From Kofleriaceae bacterium (GTDB taxonomy: Bacteria; Myxococcota_A; Polyangia; Haliangiales; Haliangiaceae), in assembly GCA_018058095.1 (NCBI GenBank), contig JAGPCO010000001.1, positions 1 to 54,417 on the forward strand: a stretch of 54,417 bases of DNA. The letters run 5' to 3'. The notes under the pieces were generated by a model. That model made no database searches and was not told the DNA's origin. It worked only from the letters and a program-made list of their open reading frames with translations. Shown here piece after piece: positions 7,473-18,335 of this stretch. A program made the position numbers and the translations under genes. Position 1 is the stretch's first letter, and every line of letters begins with the position of its first letter.

Positions 7473-9962
7473 TCAGCGCCGCAGCTGCTGCAGCCGGCTG
7501 CGCGCGGCCGACACGTCGGCCGGCGACAGCGCGCCGATGACGTCGAGCGAGCAGCTCTGCTCGCGGCCGGTGCGGGCGTCCCGGGCCCGGACCGACAGGA
7601 TGCCGGACGCGTCGATGGCGAAGGTCACCTCGATCGAGGTGTCGCCGCGCGGGCGTGGCTCGAGCCGGTCGAGCACGAGGTCGCCGAGCAGGACGTTCTC
7701 GTGCAGGCGGCGCGACTCGCCCTGGCACACCTGCAGGCGGACCGCGTCCTGCTCGTCGCGCGAGGTGGTGAACATGCGCTTGATCTCGAGCGGGACGCGC
7801 GAGTTGCGACCGATCAGCTCCTCGCAGAACCCGGCCACCGTGCCGACGCCAAGCGCGCGCGGGGTGACGTCGAGCACGGTCGGCAGCGGCGCGGTCGGCG
7901 CCGGCATGGGCGCGGTCGGCGCGGCCGGCCAGCCGCCGAGCACGCTGGCAGAGACCGCGGGCATCGGGTCGTCGCCACCGTCGCCGAGGTCGCCGCGGGC
8001 CCCGGGCGAGCGCGGCACGCCGACGTTGGTGACGCGCGGGTCGGCCGACAGGGTCGACGCGTACGGCGGCTGCGACGCGCCGAACCCGCGCGCGGTCGGC
8101 GGCTTGAGCGGCGCCACCTCGGCCGTGGGCGCGCCGAACTCGTCGAGGGTGGGGCTGGTGACCGGGCCGAGCGCGTCGTCGAGCGTGAGGCCGCCGGTCG
8201 GGGCGTCGTCGAAGTCGAGCAGGCCCGACCCGCCCGGCGCCGGATCCATCATCAGCGTGCGCTGGTCGGGCCCGGCCACCTGCCGCGGTGGGGTGGGCGG
8301 AGGCGCGGCGACCGGGCGCGGCGGGACCGACGGCGCCCGGGCCGGTACCGGTGGGACCGATGGCGCTCGCGCCGGCGCAGGCGGGACCGACGGCGCCCGC
8401 GCCGGGGCGACCGGCGCCGGGATGACCGGCGGCGAGGCGACCGCAATCGGCTGCGGCACGCCCGGCGGCGTCGACGGCGGCGGCGGCGAGCGTGGTGGCG
8501 GGTCGGCCGGGGCCGGCGGCGGCGCGGCCGGCTTGGTCACGCGGCCGATCGGCACGGCCTTGGTCGGGTCGAACTTGTCGACGTGGGCACCACGCGCGGC
8601 CGGGCGCTCGGTCACCCGCATCGGCGGCTTGAGCGGGGCGGCCGACATCGGCGCGGTGTGGCGCGGCTCGGCCGGCGCCTTGGGGATGCCCTCGGTGACC
8701 GAGTCCTCGGAACGGAACGCGTCGGCCGCGGCCAGGGTCGGCTCCTCGTTGGCCGAGGCCGCTGGCGCCGCCGGTTCGGCCGCCAGGACCCGGCCGCTGG
8801 TGCGGCGCTCGAGGGTGCGGCGGATGGCGTAGGCCTGCAGCGCGGCGCCGACCGCCACCGCCTCCTCCGGGTTGACCTCGGTCCGCGGCGCCTTGCCGAA
8901 GTACGCCGCGACCCGGTCGCGCACCAGCGGCATCTTGGTGGTGCCGCCGACCAGGACGATGTCGTCGATGCCGTCCTTACCCAGGCCGGCCATACGCAGC
9001 GCCTCGTCGCACACCGGGAAGGTCTGATCGACGACGTCGAGCACCGCCGACACCAGCTCGTCGCGGGTCAGCTCGTGGCGCAGGTCGAGCGCGGCGCCGC
9101 CCGGCCCGTACGCGATCTCGTCGATCTTGATGATGGCCCGGGTCCGGCGCGACAGCTCGATCTTGGTCTGCTCGGCGACGGCGCGCAGTCGCATCATCGC
9201 GATCTCGTTGCTGCGCAGGTCGACCCGCTGCTCGGCCAGGAAGGCGGCGACCAGGCGATCGACCACGCGCTCGTCGAGGTCGTCACCGCCCAGGAACGAG
9301 TCGCCGGCGGTGCCGAGCACCTCGAACCGCTGGTCGTCGAGCTTGAGGACGGTGATGTCGAACGTGCCGCCGCCGAAGTCGTACACGGCGATGGTCTTCT
9401 TGAGCGCGCGCAGGTTGCCATAGGCCAGCGCCGCCGCGGTCGGCTCGTTGAGGACCCGGACCACGGTCAAGCCGGCGATGGCGCCCGCGGTGGCGGTGGC
9501 CGAGCGCTGGGCGTCGGTGAAGTTGGCCGGCACCGTGACCACGGCCCGCGTCGCGTCGCCGCCGAGCGCGGCCCGGGCGATGCCGCGCATGTGGTCGAGC
9601 ACGATGGCCGAGATCTCCGGGACGGCGAACTCGCCGCCGCGGGTCTTGATGAGCGGCTGCTGGTTGGGGCCCTCCTTGATGAGGAACGGGGCCCGCCCCC
9701 GCGTGGTCTGCACCTCGCGCGCGCCGAAGGTGCGCCCGATCAAGCGCTTGACCGAGTACACGGTGTTCTTGGGGTCGATGACCTTGCGCTGCTTGGCCTC
9801 GGCGCCGACGACGACCGAGCCGTTGGGGTGGAAGCTGACCACCGACGGCTGCACCTTGGCGCCGCCCTTGCCGGCCAGGACGTGCGGCACGCCGGCCTCG
9901 TCACACGCCGCCACCACCGAGTTGGAGGTGCCGAGGTCTATGCCCAGGATCGGCTCGGTCAC
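7473..9962 (-). CDS. Hsp70/DnaK-family protein with long Pro-rich insertion
   Basis: An 829-residue Hsp70 relative. The nucleotide-binding domain (about 1-395) has all signatures: [26 protein letters not shown], and [15 protein letters not shown]. The substrate-binding beta domain starts only at about residue 695 ([12 protein letters not shown]) and ends about residue 815 with no room for the C-terminal helical lid. Between them lies a ~300-residue Pro/Ala/Thr-rich segment, including three copies of a 10-residue PARAPSVPP repeat. In DnaK these two domains are joined by a short hydrophobic linker, so this is not the housekeeping DnaK. GTG start. The upstream HExxH membrane-protein gene ends 10 nt before it, so the two are probably co-expressed. 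Confidence 0.9.
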   Translation of the reverse strand: MTEPILGIDLGTSNSVVAACDEAGVPHVLAGKGGAKVQPSVVSFHPNGSVVVGAEAKQRKVIDPKNTVYSVKRLIGRTFGAREVQTTRGRAPFLIKEGPNQQPLIKTRGGEFAVPEISAIVLDHMRGIARAALGGDATRAVVTVPANFTDAQRSATATAGAIAGLTVVRVLNEPTAAALAYGNLRALKKTIAVYDFGGGTFDITVLKLDDQRFEVLGTAGDSFLGGDDLDERVVDRLVAAFLAEQRVDLRSNEIAMMRLRAVAEQTKIELSRRTRAIIKIDEIAYGPGGAALDLRHELTRDELVSAVLDVVDQTFPVCDEALRMAGLGKDGIDDIVLVGGTTKMPLVRDRVAAYFGKAPRTEVNPEEAVAVGAALQAYAIRRTLERRTSGRVLAAEPAAPAASANEEPTLAAADAFRSEDSVTEGIPKAPAEPRHTAPMSAAPLKPPMRVTERPAARGAHVDKFDPTKAVPIGRVTKPAAPPPAPADPPPRSPPPPSTPPGVPQPIAVASPPVIPAPVAPARAPSVPPAPARAPSVPPVPARAPSVPPRPVAAPPPTPPRQVAGPDQRTLMMDPAPGGSGLLDFDDAPTGGLTLDDALGPVTSPTLDEFGAPTAEVAPLKPPTARGFGASQPPYASTLSADPRVTNVGVPRSPGARGDLGDGGDDPMPAVSASVLGGWPAAPTAPMPAPTAPLPTVLDVTPRALGVGTVAGFCEELIGRNSRVPLEIKRMFTTSRDEQDAVRLQVCQGESRRLHENVLLGDLVLDRLEPRPRGDTSIEVTFAIDASGILSVRARDARTGREQSCSLDVIGALSPADVSAARSRLQQLRR
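8321..8410. repeat. 30-bp tandem repeat within the Hsp70-like gene
   Basis: Three imperfect 30-bp units begin at 8321, 8351 and 8381, each with GGGACCGA followed by TGGCGC/CGGCGC. On the minus strand they encode PARAPSVPP-type decapeptides in the Pro-rich insertion. The reading frame is kept, so copy number may vary without disrupting the gene. Confidence 0.75.
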
Positions 9963-9972
9963 GCGCTGGCGG

Positions 9973-10527
9973 TCAGCCTACCCCCGAACCCGGGTCAGCG
10001 TCGAGTTTCGCCAGCACCCGGTCGTACCAGCGGTCGAGCTGGCGCCGGAACGGCCACATCCACCCATACGCGGCCCCGGTGAACTGGCCGAGGATGTGCG
10101 CGCGCAGCACCGGCGAGCGCGCCGCCTCGATCCCGTACACCTCGGCGGTGGCGCGCACGCTCTCGGCGTAGGCCTCCTGCTCGAACCGGGCCCGGAAGTA
10201 GGCCAGCCCGAGCGGCAGCGGCAGGAGCACGTACAGGACGGCCATGCCCGGCAGGGTCCAGCGCCGGAACTGGCGCAGGTGCACCGCCTCGTGCCGCATC
10301 GTGATGTAGCGCTCGTCGGCGTCGCGCTCGTCCCAGTCGGGCGTGACGTAGATGCCCTGGCCGATCGTGGTCTGGAACTGGTCGAGGTACGTCCGCATCT
10401 GCCCGAAGGTGACGACGACCAGCGTGTGGTGGATGGCGCGGTGCAGGCGCGAGGTGTGCTTGTGGACGACCCGGAAGCGCGGGAACTCCTGCCGAAGCTC
10501 GGCGACGAGCGCCTCGTAACGATCCAC
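9973..10527 (-). CDS. Putative HExxH membrane metallopeptidase-like protein
   Basis: A 184-residue protein of unknown family. HEAVHLRQ at about residues 79-86 gives a HExxH zinc-site pattern, and FEQEAYA about 35 residues later could offer the third (Glu) ligand as in gluzincins. Between them a hydrophobic segment ([20 protein letters not shown]) looks like a membrane span. The protein starts with GTG ([12 protein letters not shown]). The Hsp70-like gene begins 10 nt after its stop, suggesting a functional link such as membrane-associated protein quality control. Proteolytic activity is inferred from motifs only. Confidence 0.6.
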   Translation of the reverse strand: MDRYEALVAELRQEFPRFRVVHKHTSRLHRAIHHTLVVVTFGQMRTYLDQFQTTIGQGIYVTPDWDERDADERYITMRHEAVHLRQFRRWTLPGMAVLYVLLPLPLGLAYFRARFEQEAYAESVRATAEVYGIEAARSPVLRAHILGQFTGAAYGWMWPFRRQLDRWYDRVLAKLDADPGSGVG

Positions 10528-10589
10528 CCGGGCATGGTACCGGTTGCGCCTTGCGCCGGCCAGGCGTGGTCGGTAGCGTCGGCCGCCCC

Positions 10590-12917
<2,328 letters not shown>

Positions 12918-12996
12918 CCGGCGGCCCGGCGGCAGTCCGGCCCCAGCGCGGTCCCGACCGCGGCGTGGTCGGATTCTCGTGCGAGGTCGCGCGGTT

Positions 12997-13035
12997 TTGA
13001 TTTTGGTTTTCATTTTCCTTGAAAACCACTTTCAA
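12997..13035 (+). promoter_or_regulatory. AT-rich palindromic operator, Fur-box-like, upstream of porin/imelysin operon
   Basis: An AT-rich island stands out in GC-rich surroundings. TTGAAA (13019-13024) and TTTCAA (13030-13035) form a perfect dyad with a 5-nt spacer. The 15-mer TGAAAACCACTTTCA (13020-13034) matches the 7-1-7 Fur consensus TGATAAT-N-ATTATCA at 10 of 14 positions. An overlapping dyad pairs GGTTTTC (13005-13011) with GAAAACC (13021-13027). TTGATT at 12997 could be a -35 box with a -10 at about 13020 under the palindrome. The site ends 18 nt before the GTG of the porin gene, as expected for a repressor operator. Fur control is an inference supported by the imelysin downstream. 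Confidence 0.55.
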
Positions 13036-13053
13036 CTCTGGCCAGGTAGCGAA

Positions 13054-14406
13054 GTGTTTCCCAGCCGCCCGCGCATCCCTGCTTACCTGTATCTGGCCTG
13101 GGCCCTCGTGCTGCTGCCGACATTGCCTGCGACCGCGGCCCGGGCCGACGGCGTGGTGTCGAGCGGCGCGTTCGACCTGGCCTTCGGCGGCTACGGCGAG
13201 CTGGGCGCCGCCTTCCACGACTTCGGCGCCGACCAGAACCGGGCCGGAGGCGCGCTCGACGACCGCCGGCTCGAGCTGGACACCACCCGCTTCGTCGCGG
13301 TGATGGAGGCGACCATGCCGATCGGCCTCGAGGTCGAGGCCGAGGTCGAGTTCGAGCACGGCGGCACCGGCGGGGCGCGAGAGATCGAGTACGAGGAGTT
13401 CGGCGAGTTCGAGACCGAGGTCGAAAAAGGCGGCGAGGTGATCGTCGAGGAGCTGTACGTCAAGCGCACCCTCGCCGCCGGTCGCCTGCAGCTGGCGGCC
13501 GGGCGCTTCTACGTCGCCCTGGGCCACCTCGGCACCTACTACCGGCCGACCGACTACCTCGGCGCGGTCCGGTCCGAAGCCGAGACGACGATCTTCCCGG
13601 GCCAGTGGGACGAGATGGGCCTGGCGCTCACCGCCCAGCTTGGTCGCGCCCCGGGCACGCTCGGCGGCCGGGTTCGCCTGACCGCGCAGCTGGTGAACGG
13701 CCTCGACTCGGCCGGCTTCTCGTCGCGGGCCTGGGTCGCGTCGGGCCACCAGGGCGCGTACGAGACGGTGCGGGCGTCGAGCCTGGCCGGGGTGGCCCGG
13801 GTCGACGTGGTGCTGGCGCCTGGGACCGAGGTCGGCGCCGCTGGCTACGTCGGTGGCTCGTCGCGCAACCGGCCCAAGGCTGACCTGGTGCGTGAGTGCA
13901 CCGAGGCCGAGCGCGACGGCGACGACGTCGCCCCGTGCGGCTACGTCGCCGGCACGGTGGCCATCGGCGAGGTCCACGGCCGGCTCAGCGCCGGCGGCTG
14001 GCGCGGCCAGGCCCTCGTCGTCGTCGGCCACCTCGCCAACGCCGACGACATCAGCGCCCGCAACGATCGCCTCAGCAACAACGCAGGGGTCGACCGCACC
14101 CCGGTCGCCGACAACGCCGTCGCCGCCAGCGCCGAGCTCGGCTTCGACGTGGCGCCGGCGCTCGGGCTGTGTGTCGACAACGCGCTGCTGCCGTTCGCTC
14201 GGGTCGACTACCTCGACACCATGGCCCGGGTTCGGCCCGAGCTGTTCGACAACCCGCGCTTCGAGCGCACCACGGTCGGGCTTGGCCTGACCTACCTGTT
14301 CAAGAACGCCTTCACCACCAAGCTCGACGTCCAGCGCCGCTGGTTCGGCTCGGCCGACCTGCGCGCGGAGCACACCGTGCGCGCCACCACCGGCTTCGTC
14401 TTCTGA
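13054..14406 (+). CDS. Outer-membrane beta-barrel porin-like protein
   Basis: About 450 residues. GTG at 13054 is chosen because it has an AGG 8-10 nt upstream, gives a normal signal peptide (FPSRPRIPAYLYLAWALVLL, cleavage after ATAARA), and leaves the palindromic operator outside the gene. The mature part has short alternating beta strands with Gly/Asp turns, acidic loops (EIEYEEFGEFETEVEKGG), and ends in a C-terminal Phe (TTGFVF), the usual barrel-assembly signal. It is followed after 21 nt by the imelysin gene. It is likely the outer-membrane channel of this iron-related operon; the substrate is not shown. Confidence 0.75.
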   Translation: MFPSRPRIPAYLYLAWALVLLPTLPATAARADGVVSSGAFDLAFGGYGELGAAFHDFGADQNRAGGALDDRRLELDTTRFVAVMEATMPIGLEVEAEVEFEHGGTGGAREIEYEEFGEFETEVEKGGEVIVEELYVKRTLAAGRLQLAAGRFYVALGHLGTYYRPTDYLGAVRSEAETTIFPGQWDEMGLALTAQLGRAPGTLGGRVRLTAQLVNGLDSAGFSSRAWVASGHQGAYETVRASSLAGVARVDVVLAPGTEVGAAGYVGGSSRNRPKADLVRECTEAERDGDDVAPCGYVAGTVAIGEVHGRLSAGGWRGQALVVVGHLANADDISARNDRLSNNAGVDRTPVADNAVAASAELGFDVAPALGLCVDNALLPFARVDYLDTMARVRPELFDNPRFERTTVGLGLTYLFKNAFTTKLDVQRRWFGSADLRAEHTVRATTGFVF

Positions 14407-14427
14407 CCTCGGATGAAAGGAACTCTC

Positions 14428-15495
14428 ATGCGCCCTGTCCTGCTCGCCTTGCTCACCCCGACCGCGCTCGTCCTCGCCGCCTGCGGCGACGACGGCGGCA
14501 CCACGCCATCCGGCTTCGACGACGCCCAGGTCATCGCCGACTTCGCCGACCAGGTCGTGGTGCCGACCTACCAGCTGCTGGCGACCCGCACCGCCGCGCT
14601 CGACGCCGCGCTGGCGACGCTGGCGGCGACGCCGAACGAGGCCAACCTGACCGCCGCCCGCCAGGCCTGGGTGGCGATGCGGGTGCCGTGGGAGCAGAGC
14701 GAGGCGTTCCTGTTCGGCCCGGTCTCGGCCCAGGGCTGGGACCCGGCGATGGACAGCTGGCCGCTCAACCAGACCGACCTCGACGCCGTGCTGGCGACGC
14801 AGGATCCGCTGACCCAGGCCTACGTGCGCAACCTGCCGGAGACGCAGAAGGGCTTCCACACTCTCGAGTACCTGCTGTGGGGCGTCGACTCGGCCAAGCC
14901 GGCGACCGCGCTGACCCCGCGCGAGCTCGAGTACGTCGGCGCGCTCGGCGATGAGCTGGTGCTGATCACCACCGATCTGGTCGCCAGCTGGACCGACGCC
15001 GGTGGCTACCGCGCCACGTTCGCGACCGCTGGCCAGGCCGGCAACACGGCGTACCCGTCGCTGGGCGCCGCGGCCCAGGAGATCCTGGGCGGCATGAGCG
15101 GCATCTGCGACGAGGTCGCCAACGGCAAGATCGCCGATCCGTACGACGCACGTGACCCCAACCTGGTCGAGAGCCAGTACAGCTTCAACTCGCTGCTCGA
15201 CTTCGCCGACAACGTGCGCGGCGTGCGCAACGCCTACACCGGCGACGCCGAGGCGGCCGGCACCATGGGCCGGGGCCTGGCCGACGTGGTGGCCGCGGCC
15301 GATCCGGCGCTCGACACCCGCCTGCGGGCCGAGCTCGACGCCGCGATCGCGGCCCTCGCCGCTGTCCCAGGCCTGTTCCGCGACGCCATCACCGACCCGG
15401 CCAACGACGCGGCGATCGAGGCGGCGCAGGCCGCGATCCGGACCGTGCAGGCGACGATCGACGGCGACCTGACCACGGTCGTGCTGGGGAGCTGA
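14428..15495 (+). CDS. Imelysin-family (peptidase M75/IrpA-like) lipoprotein
   Basis: A 355-residue lipoprotein. Signal MRPVLLALLTPTALVLAA precedes Cys19 in AACGDD. The imelysin GxHxxE motif is seen as GFHTLEYLLWG, with the helical pattern of the two four-helix bundles around it. Imelysins (IrpA, ICMP, EfeO-like) are iron-regulated envelope proteins implicated in iron uptake, despite the M75 peptidase name. ATG at 14428 has AAGGA 6 nt upstream; an earlier in-frame ATG at 14413 is possible. The di-haem oxidoreductase gene starts 2 nt after its stop. Confidence 0.88.
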   Translation: MRPVLLALLTPTALVLAACGDDGGTTPSGFDDAQVIADFADQVVVPTYQLLATRTAALDAALATLAATPNEANLTAARQAWVAMRVPWEQSEAFLFGPVSAQGWDPAMDSWPLNQTDLDAVLATQDPLTQAYVRNLPETQKGFHTLEYLLWGVDSAKPATALTPRELEYVGALGDELVLITTDLVASWTDAGGYRATFATAGQAGNTAYPSLGAAAQEILGGMSGICDEVANGKIADPYDARDPNLVESQYSFNSLLDFADNVRGVRNAYTGDAEAAGTMGRGLADVVAAADPALDTRLRAELDAAIAALAAVPGLFRDAITDPANDAAIEAAQAAIRTVQATIDGDLTTVVLGS

Positions 15496-15497
15496 AC

Positions 15498-16835
15498 GTG
15501 CGGCGCGCGGTGCACGCAGCGGGGCCAGCGCTGACGGCCCTGCTGAGCCTCGGGGCGGTGGCCTGCGGCGACAACCTCGGCGCCGAGGTCACCGCCGGCG
15601 GCGCCACCACCGTCGGCGACCGCACCTCGAATGCGTTCAGCCTGCCAGCGCCCGGGTTGAGCCCGGCCGAGCTCGCGCGCCACCTCGATGGGGACCTGGA
15701 CTTCGACTCCACCTTCGTGACCGGGGACGCGCCGGTCAACGGCGGGCTGGGCCCGCGCTTCAACAACACCTCGTGCGGCGCCTGTCACAGCCGGGACGGA
15801 CGAGGCCGCGCCGTGATCGGCGACGGCCCGACCTCGCAGCTGCTGGTGCGGGTCAGCCTGCCGAGCGGGACGCCCGACGTGCCGGGTGGCGCCGTGCCCG
15901 TGCCGGGCATGGGCACGCAGCTGCAGGACCACGCGGTGTTCGGCGCCGAGCCCGATGCCCGCGTCACGCTGGGGTGGGACGAGCTGCCGGGTCGCTACGG
16001 CGACGGCACGCCGTACGTGCTGCGAGCGCCACGCCTGACCATCGTCGGCGTGGCGGCGCCACTGCCATTCGAGGCGTTGACCTCGCTGCGCCTGCCGCCC
16101 GCGGTGTTCGGGCTCGGGCTGCTCGAGGCGGTCGACGAGGCCGACCTGCACGCGCTGGCCGACCCCGACGACGCCGATGGCGATGGCATCTCCGGCCGGG
16201 TCAACCAGGTGTGGGACCCGGTGACCGGCACGACCCGGATCGGTCGGTTTGGTGTCAAGGCCAACACCAGCGACCTCACGGTGCAGGCGGCCGCGGCCTA
16301 CGCCAACGACATGGGGATCGGCAACCCGATCGCCAGCGACACCGCCGGCGGTGCCGCCGACCTGGCGCTGGCCACCGTCGAGGATGCCGCGTTCTACACT
16401 CGCACCCTGGCTGTGCCGGCGCCGACCGCGCCGACGCCGGCCAGCACGCGCGGGCAGGATCACTTCGACGCCTTCGGCTGCGCCGGCTGCCACGTGCCGC
16501 ACCTGCGCACCGGCCCGAGCCCGATCGCCGTGCTGGCCGACCAGGACTTCGCGCCGTACACCGACCTCCTCTTGCACGACCTCGGCGACGGGCTGGCCGA
16601 CGGCCGCCCCGACTTCCTCGCCAGCGGGCGCGAGTGGCGCACGCCGCCGCTGTGGGGCCTGGGACTGGTCGAGACCGTGCTGCCGGGCGCGACCTACCTG
16701 CACGACGGCCGGGCCCGCACCCTCGCGGAGGCCATCCTGTGGCACGGCGGCGAGGCCGAGGCCGCGCGCGAGCGCTTCCGCACTGCCGACGCCGCGACCC
16801 GGGCCGACTTGGTCGCGTTCCTGCGCAGCCGGTAG
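15498..16835 (+). CDS. Di-haem oxidoreductase (DUF1111/thiol-oxidoreductase-like) lipoprotein
   Basis: A 445-residue secreted protein with lipobox Cys23 (LGAVACGDN). It has two c-type haem motifs, CGACH at 93-97 (after RFNNTS) and CAGCH at 328-332, the two-haem layout of the DUF1111 family. The segment FLHDGRA-like TYLHDGRARTLAEAILWHGG is the family's conserved C-terminal signature. Such enzymes are commonly encoded beside imelysins and are thought to handle iron redox at the envelope. GTG start, 2 nt after the imelysin stop. It ends 18 nt from a convergent gene. Confidence 0.88.
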   Translation: MRRAVHAAGPALTALLSLGAVACGDNLGAEVTAGGATTVGDRTSNAFSLPAPGLSPAELARHLDGDLDFDSTFVTGDAPVNGGLGPRFNNTSCGACHSRDGRGRAVIGDGPTSQLLVRVSLPSGTPDVPGGAVPVPGMGTQLQDHAVFGAEPDARVTLGWDELPGRYGDGTPYVLRAPRLTIVGVAAPLPFEALTSLRLPPAVFGLGLLEAVDEADLHALADPDDADGDGISGRVNQVWDPVTGTTRIGRFGVKANTSDLTVQAAAAYANDMGIGNPIASDTAGGAADLALATVEDAAFYTRTLAVPAPTAPTPASTRGQDHFDAFGCAGCHVPHLRTGPSPIAVLADQDFAPYTDLLLHDLGDGLADGRPDFLASGREWRTPPLWGLGLVETVLPGATYLHDGRARTLAEAILWHGGEAEAARERFRTADAATRADLVAFLRSR

Positions 16836-16853
16836 CAGGTCGCTGACCCTCGT

Positions 16854-17819
16854 CTACTCGACGACGGGGCAGTTGACGTCGGCGACGCCGGTGGCGAGGA
16901 CGTTGGCGGCCTGGGCCGAGGCCAGGTCGGTCACGCTGGCGAAGTCGGCGTTGTCGTAGACCGCGACCGACCACAGCGGCGAGTAGTCGCTGTCCCCCGG
17001 GACCGAGCCGAGCACGTTGTGGGTGCGGCCCTGGCCATCGACGACGAAGCCGGAGGCCGGGCCCCCACCCGGCTGATCCGGGTTGGTGTTGAACGTGACG
17101 TAGATCGGCGAGGTCGACATCGACGCCCCGGTCAGCGGCGCCTCCTCGAACGAGAAGTAATTGATGACCGTGTCCTGGTACCAGCCGCGCTGCAGCGCCG
17201 GCGAACCGCCGCCGAGGCGCTTGCTGGCGGTCGACCCGGCCGGCACGACCGGGCAGTTGACGATGTTCTCGGTCGGCTCGAGCGTGAGGCCCTCGGCCAG
17301 GATGGCCTCCCGCGAGGTGATGGTGTTGGCGACGTAGTCGGTCGGGACGATGACCTTGGTCACCTTCCAGAAGTCGCTGTAGCCGGCGCTGCCCGGCTTG
17401 ACGTCGACGATGTTGAGCTGGCCGGCGATGGGGGCGGACTCACCGGCGTGAAAGAAGACGAAGATGTCGGCGGTCGCCGTCGGCTGGACGTCGAAGTTGT
17501 AGTAGCTGACCGGCTGGCCAGCCGGGCCCAGGCCGGTCGTGATGAACGGGGCCTGGTCGAAGGCGACGGGCGCGTTGGCCGGGGGCAGGCCGTTGTTGCC
17601 GTCGCGCACCATCAGCATGCCGGTGCCAGCGGCGAAGCGATCGACCGCCGTCACCTCGGCCGCGTCGGGATCACGTGGGCTGAGGACCGGGTCGTCATCA
17701 CCCGCGCAGCCGGTGGCGGCGGCGGCGAGGAACATGACGTAGGCGAGCTGACCGGTGGCGAGCGCGACGCGCGCGCTGACCGACGCGAAGCGCGTCGGCG
17801 ACGAGGTTACGGAAGACAT
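16854..17819 (-). CDS. Secreted protein of unknown function
   Basis: A 321-residue protein. The N-terminus has a hydrophobic segment (TGQLAYVMFLAAAATG) before Cys39 in GCAGDDDP, so it is probably a lipoprotein. An Asp/Ala-rich spacer follows. The mature domain includes FDVQPTATADIFVFFHAG and YSDFWKVTKVIVPTDYV and contains two well-separated NCPVV motifs, the second at the very C-terminus (VNCPVVE), suggesting a disulfide. I do not recognise the family. The ATG has a clear AGGAG 5 nt upstream and an ECF-like promoter pattern further up. It converges on the di-haem oxidoreductase gene. Confidence 0.75.
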   Translation of the reverse strand: MSSVTSSPTRFASVSARVALATGQLAYVMFLAAAATGCAGDDDPVLSPRDPDAAEVTAVDRFAAGTGMLMVRDGNNGLPPANAPVAFDQAPFITTGLGPAGQPVSYYNFDVQPTATADIFVFFHAGESAPIAGQLNIVDVKPGSAGYSDFWKVTKVIVPTDYVANTITSREAILAEGLTLEPTENIVNCPVVPAGSTASKRLGGGSPALQRGWYQDTVINYFSFEEAPLTGASMSTSPIYVTFNTNPDQPGGGPASGFVVDGQGRTHNVLGSVPGDSDYSPLWSVAVYDNADFASVTDLASAQAANVLATGVADVNCPVVE

Positions 17820-17851
17820 GTGAACTCCTGATCGGTTTGTGGTGCGCTCTC

Positions 17852-17877
17852 TACGCACCTCACCTGACCGGGTTACA
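17852..17877 (-). promoter_or_regulatory. Candidate ECF-sigma-type promoter
   Basis: On the minus strand TGTAACC (17877-17871) is followed after 15 nt by CGTAGA (17855-17850). This spacing and the AAC / CGT cores are typical of ECF sigma promoters. The predicted start of transcription would lie about 25 nt before the ATG at 17819, leaving room for the AGGAG. No sigma or anti-sigma gene is in the window to support it. Confidence 0.4.
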
Positions 17878-17910
17878 CCGATCGTGGATCCCGCGACCGC
17901 GGCGCGTGCG

Positions 17911-18327
17911 TCACGCCTCGTCGTCGTCGTCGGCTGCTGCGCCCGGGGCCAGGCGCGCGACCAGGTCGGCCAGCCCGACCTCGGCCGGATCGCGCCAGCG
18001 CTCGGCTCGGCGCGCGCGCAGGGCGGCGACGATCTCGAGCAGGCGCGGGTCGCGCGCGTGCTTGACGTCGTGGCGGACGCCCTTGCCGCGGTTGCAGCGC
18101 GCACACGCCAGCGCCAGGTTGGCCAGCTCGGTCAGGCCGCCGTGGGTGCGCGGCCAGATGTGCTCGAGAGTGGCGGCGCTGATCGGCGTCCCGTCGGCCC
18201 CGAGCACCAGCTTGCCGCCGCAGTGGATACACTTGCCGACCCAGCACGCCACCCCGCCGCGCACCGCCCGCTCGAACGTGCGATCGGTCGCGATCACCGC
18301 GAGCATCCATTGGTGCTTGCTGGGCAT
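17911..18327 (-). CDS. HNH endonuclease family protein
   Basis: A 138-residue protein with a Cys-rich HNH fold: CIHCG at residues 33-37, the HNH His pair region LEHIWPRTHGG (His56), Asn70 in ELANLALAC, and CARCNRGKG at 75-83. The two CxxC pairs would bind a structural zinc and the His/Asn a catalytic metal. The C-terminus is helical and ends in an acidic DDDDEA. It starts at ATG 18327, only 8 nt after the kelch gene stop, so it is probably co-transcribed with it. Stand-alone HNH proteins of this size occur as general nucleases or in mobile elements; the target is unknown. Confidence 0.82.
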   Translation of the reverse strand: MPSKHQWMLAVIATDRTFERAVRGGVACWVGKCIHCGGKLVLGADGTPISAATLEHIWPRTHGGLTELANLALACARCNRGKGVRHDVKHARDPRLLEIVAALRARRAERWRDPAEVGLADLVARLAPGAAADDDDEA

Positions 18328-18335
18328 GGCGCGGG

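Noticed and set aside
7701-10082. A 793-codon plus-strand frame antisense to the Hsp70-like gene
   Set aside because: Arg/Gly/His-rich with no domain; the minus strand gives a clear Hsp70.
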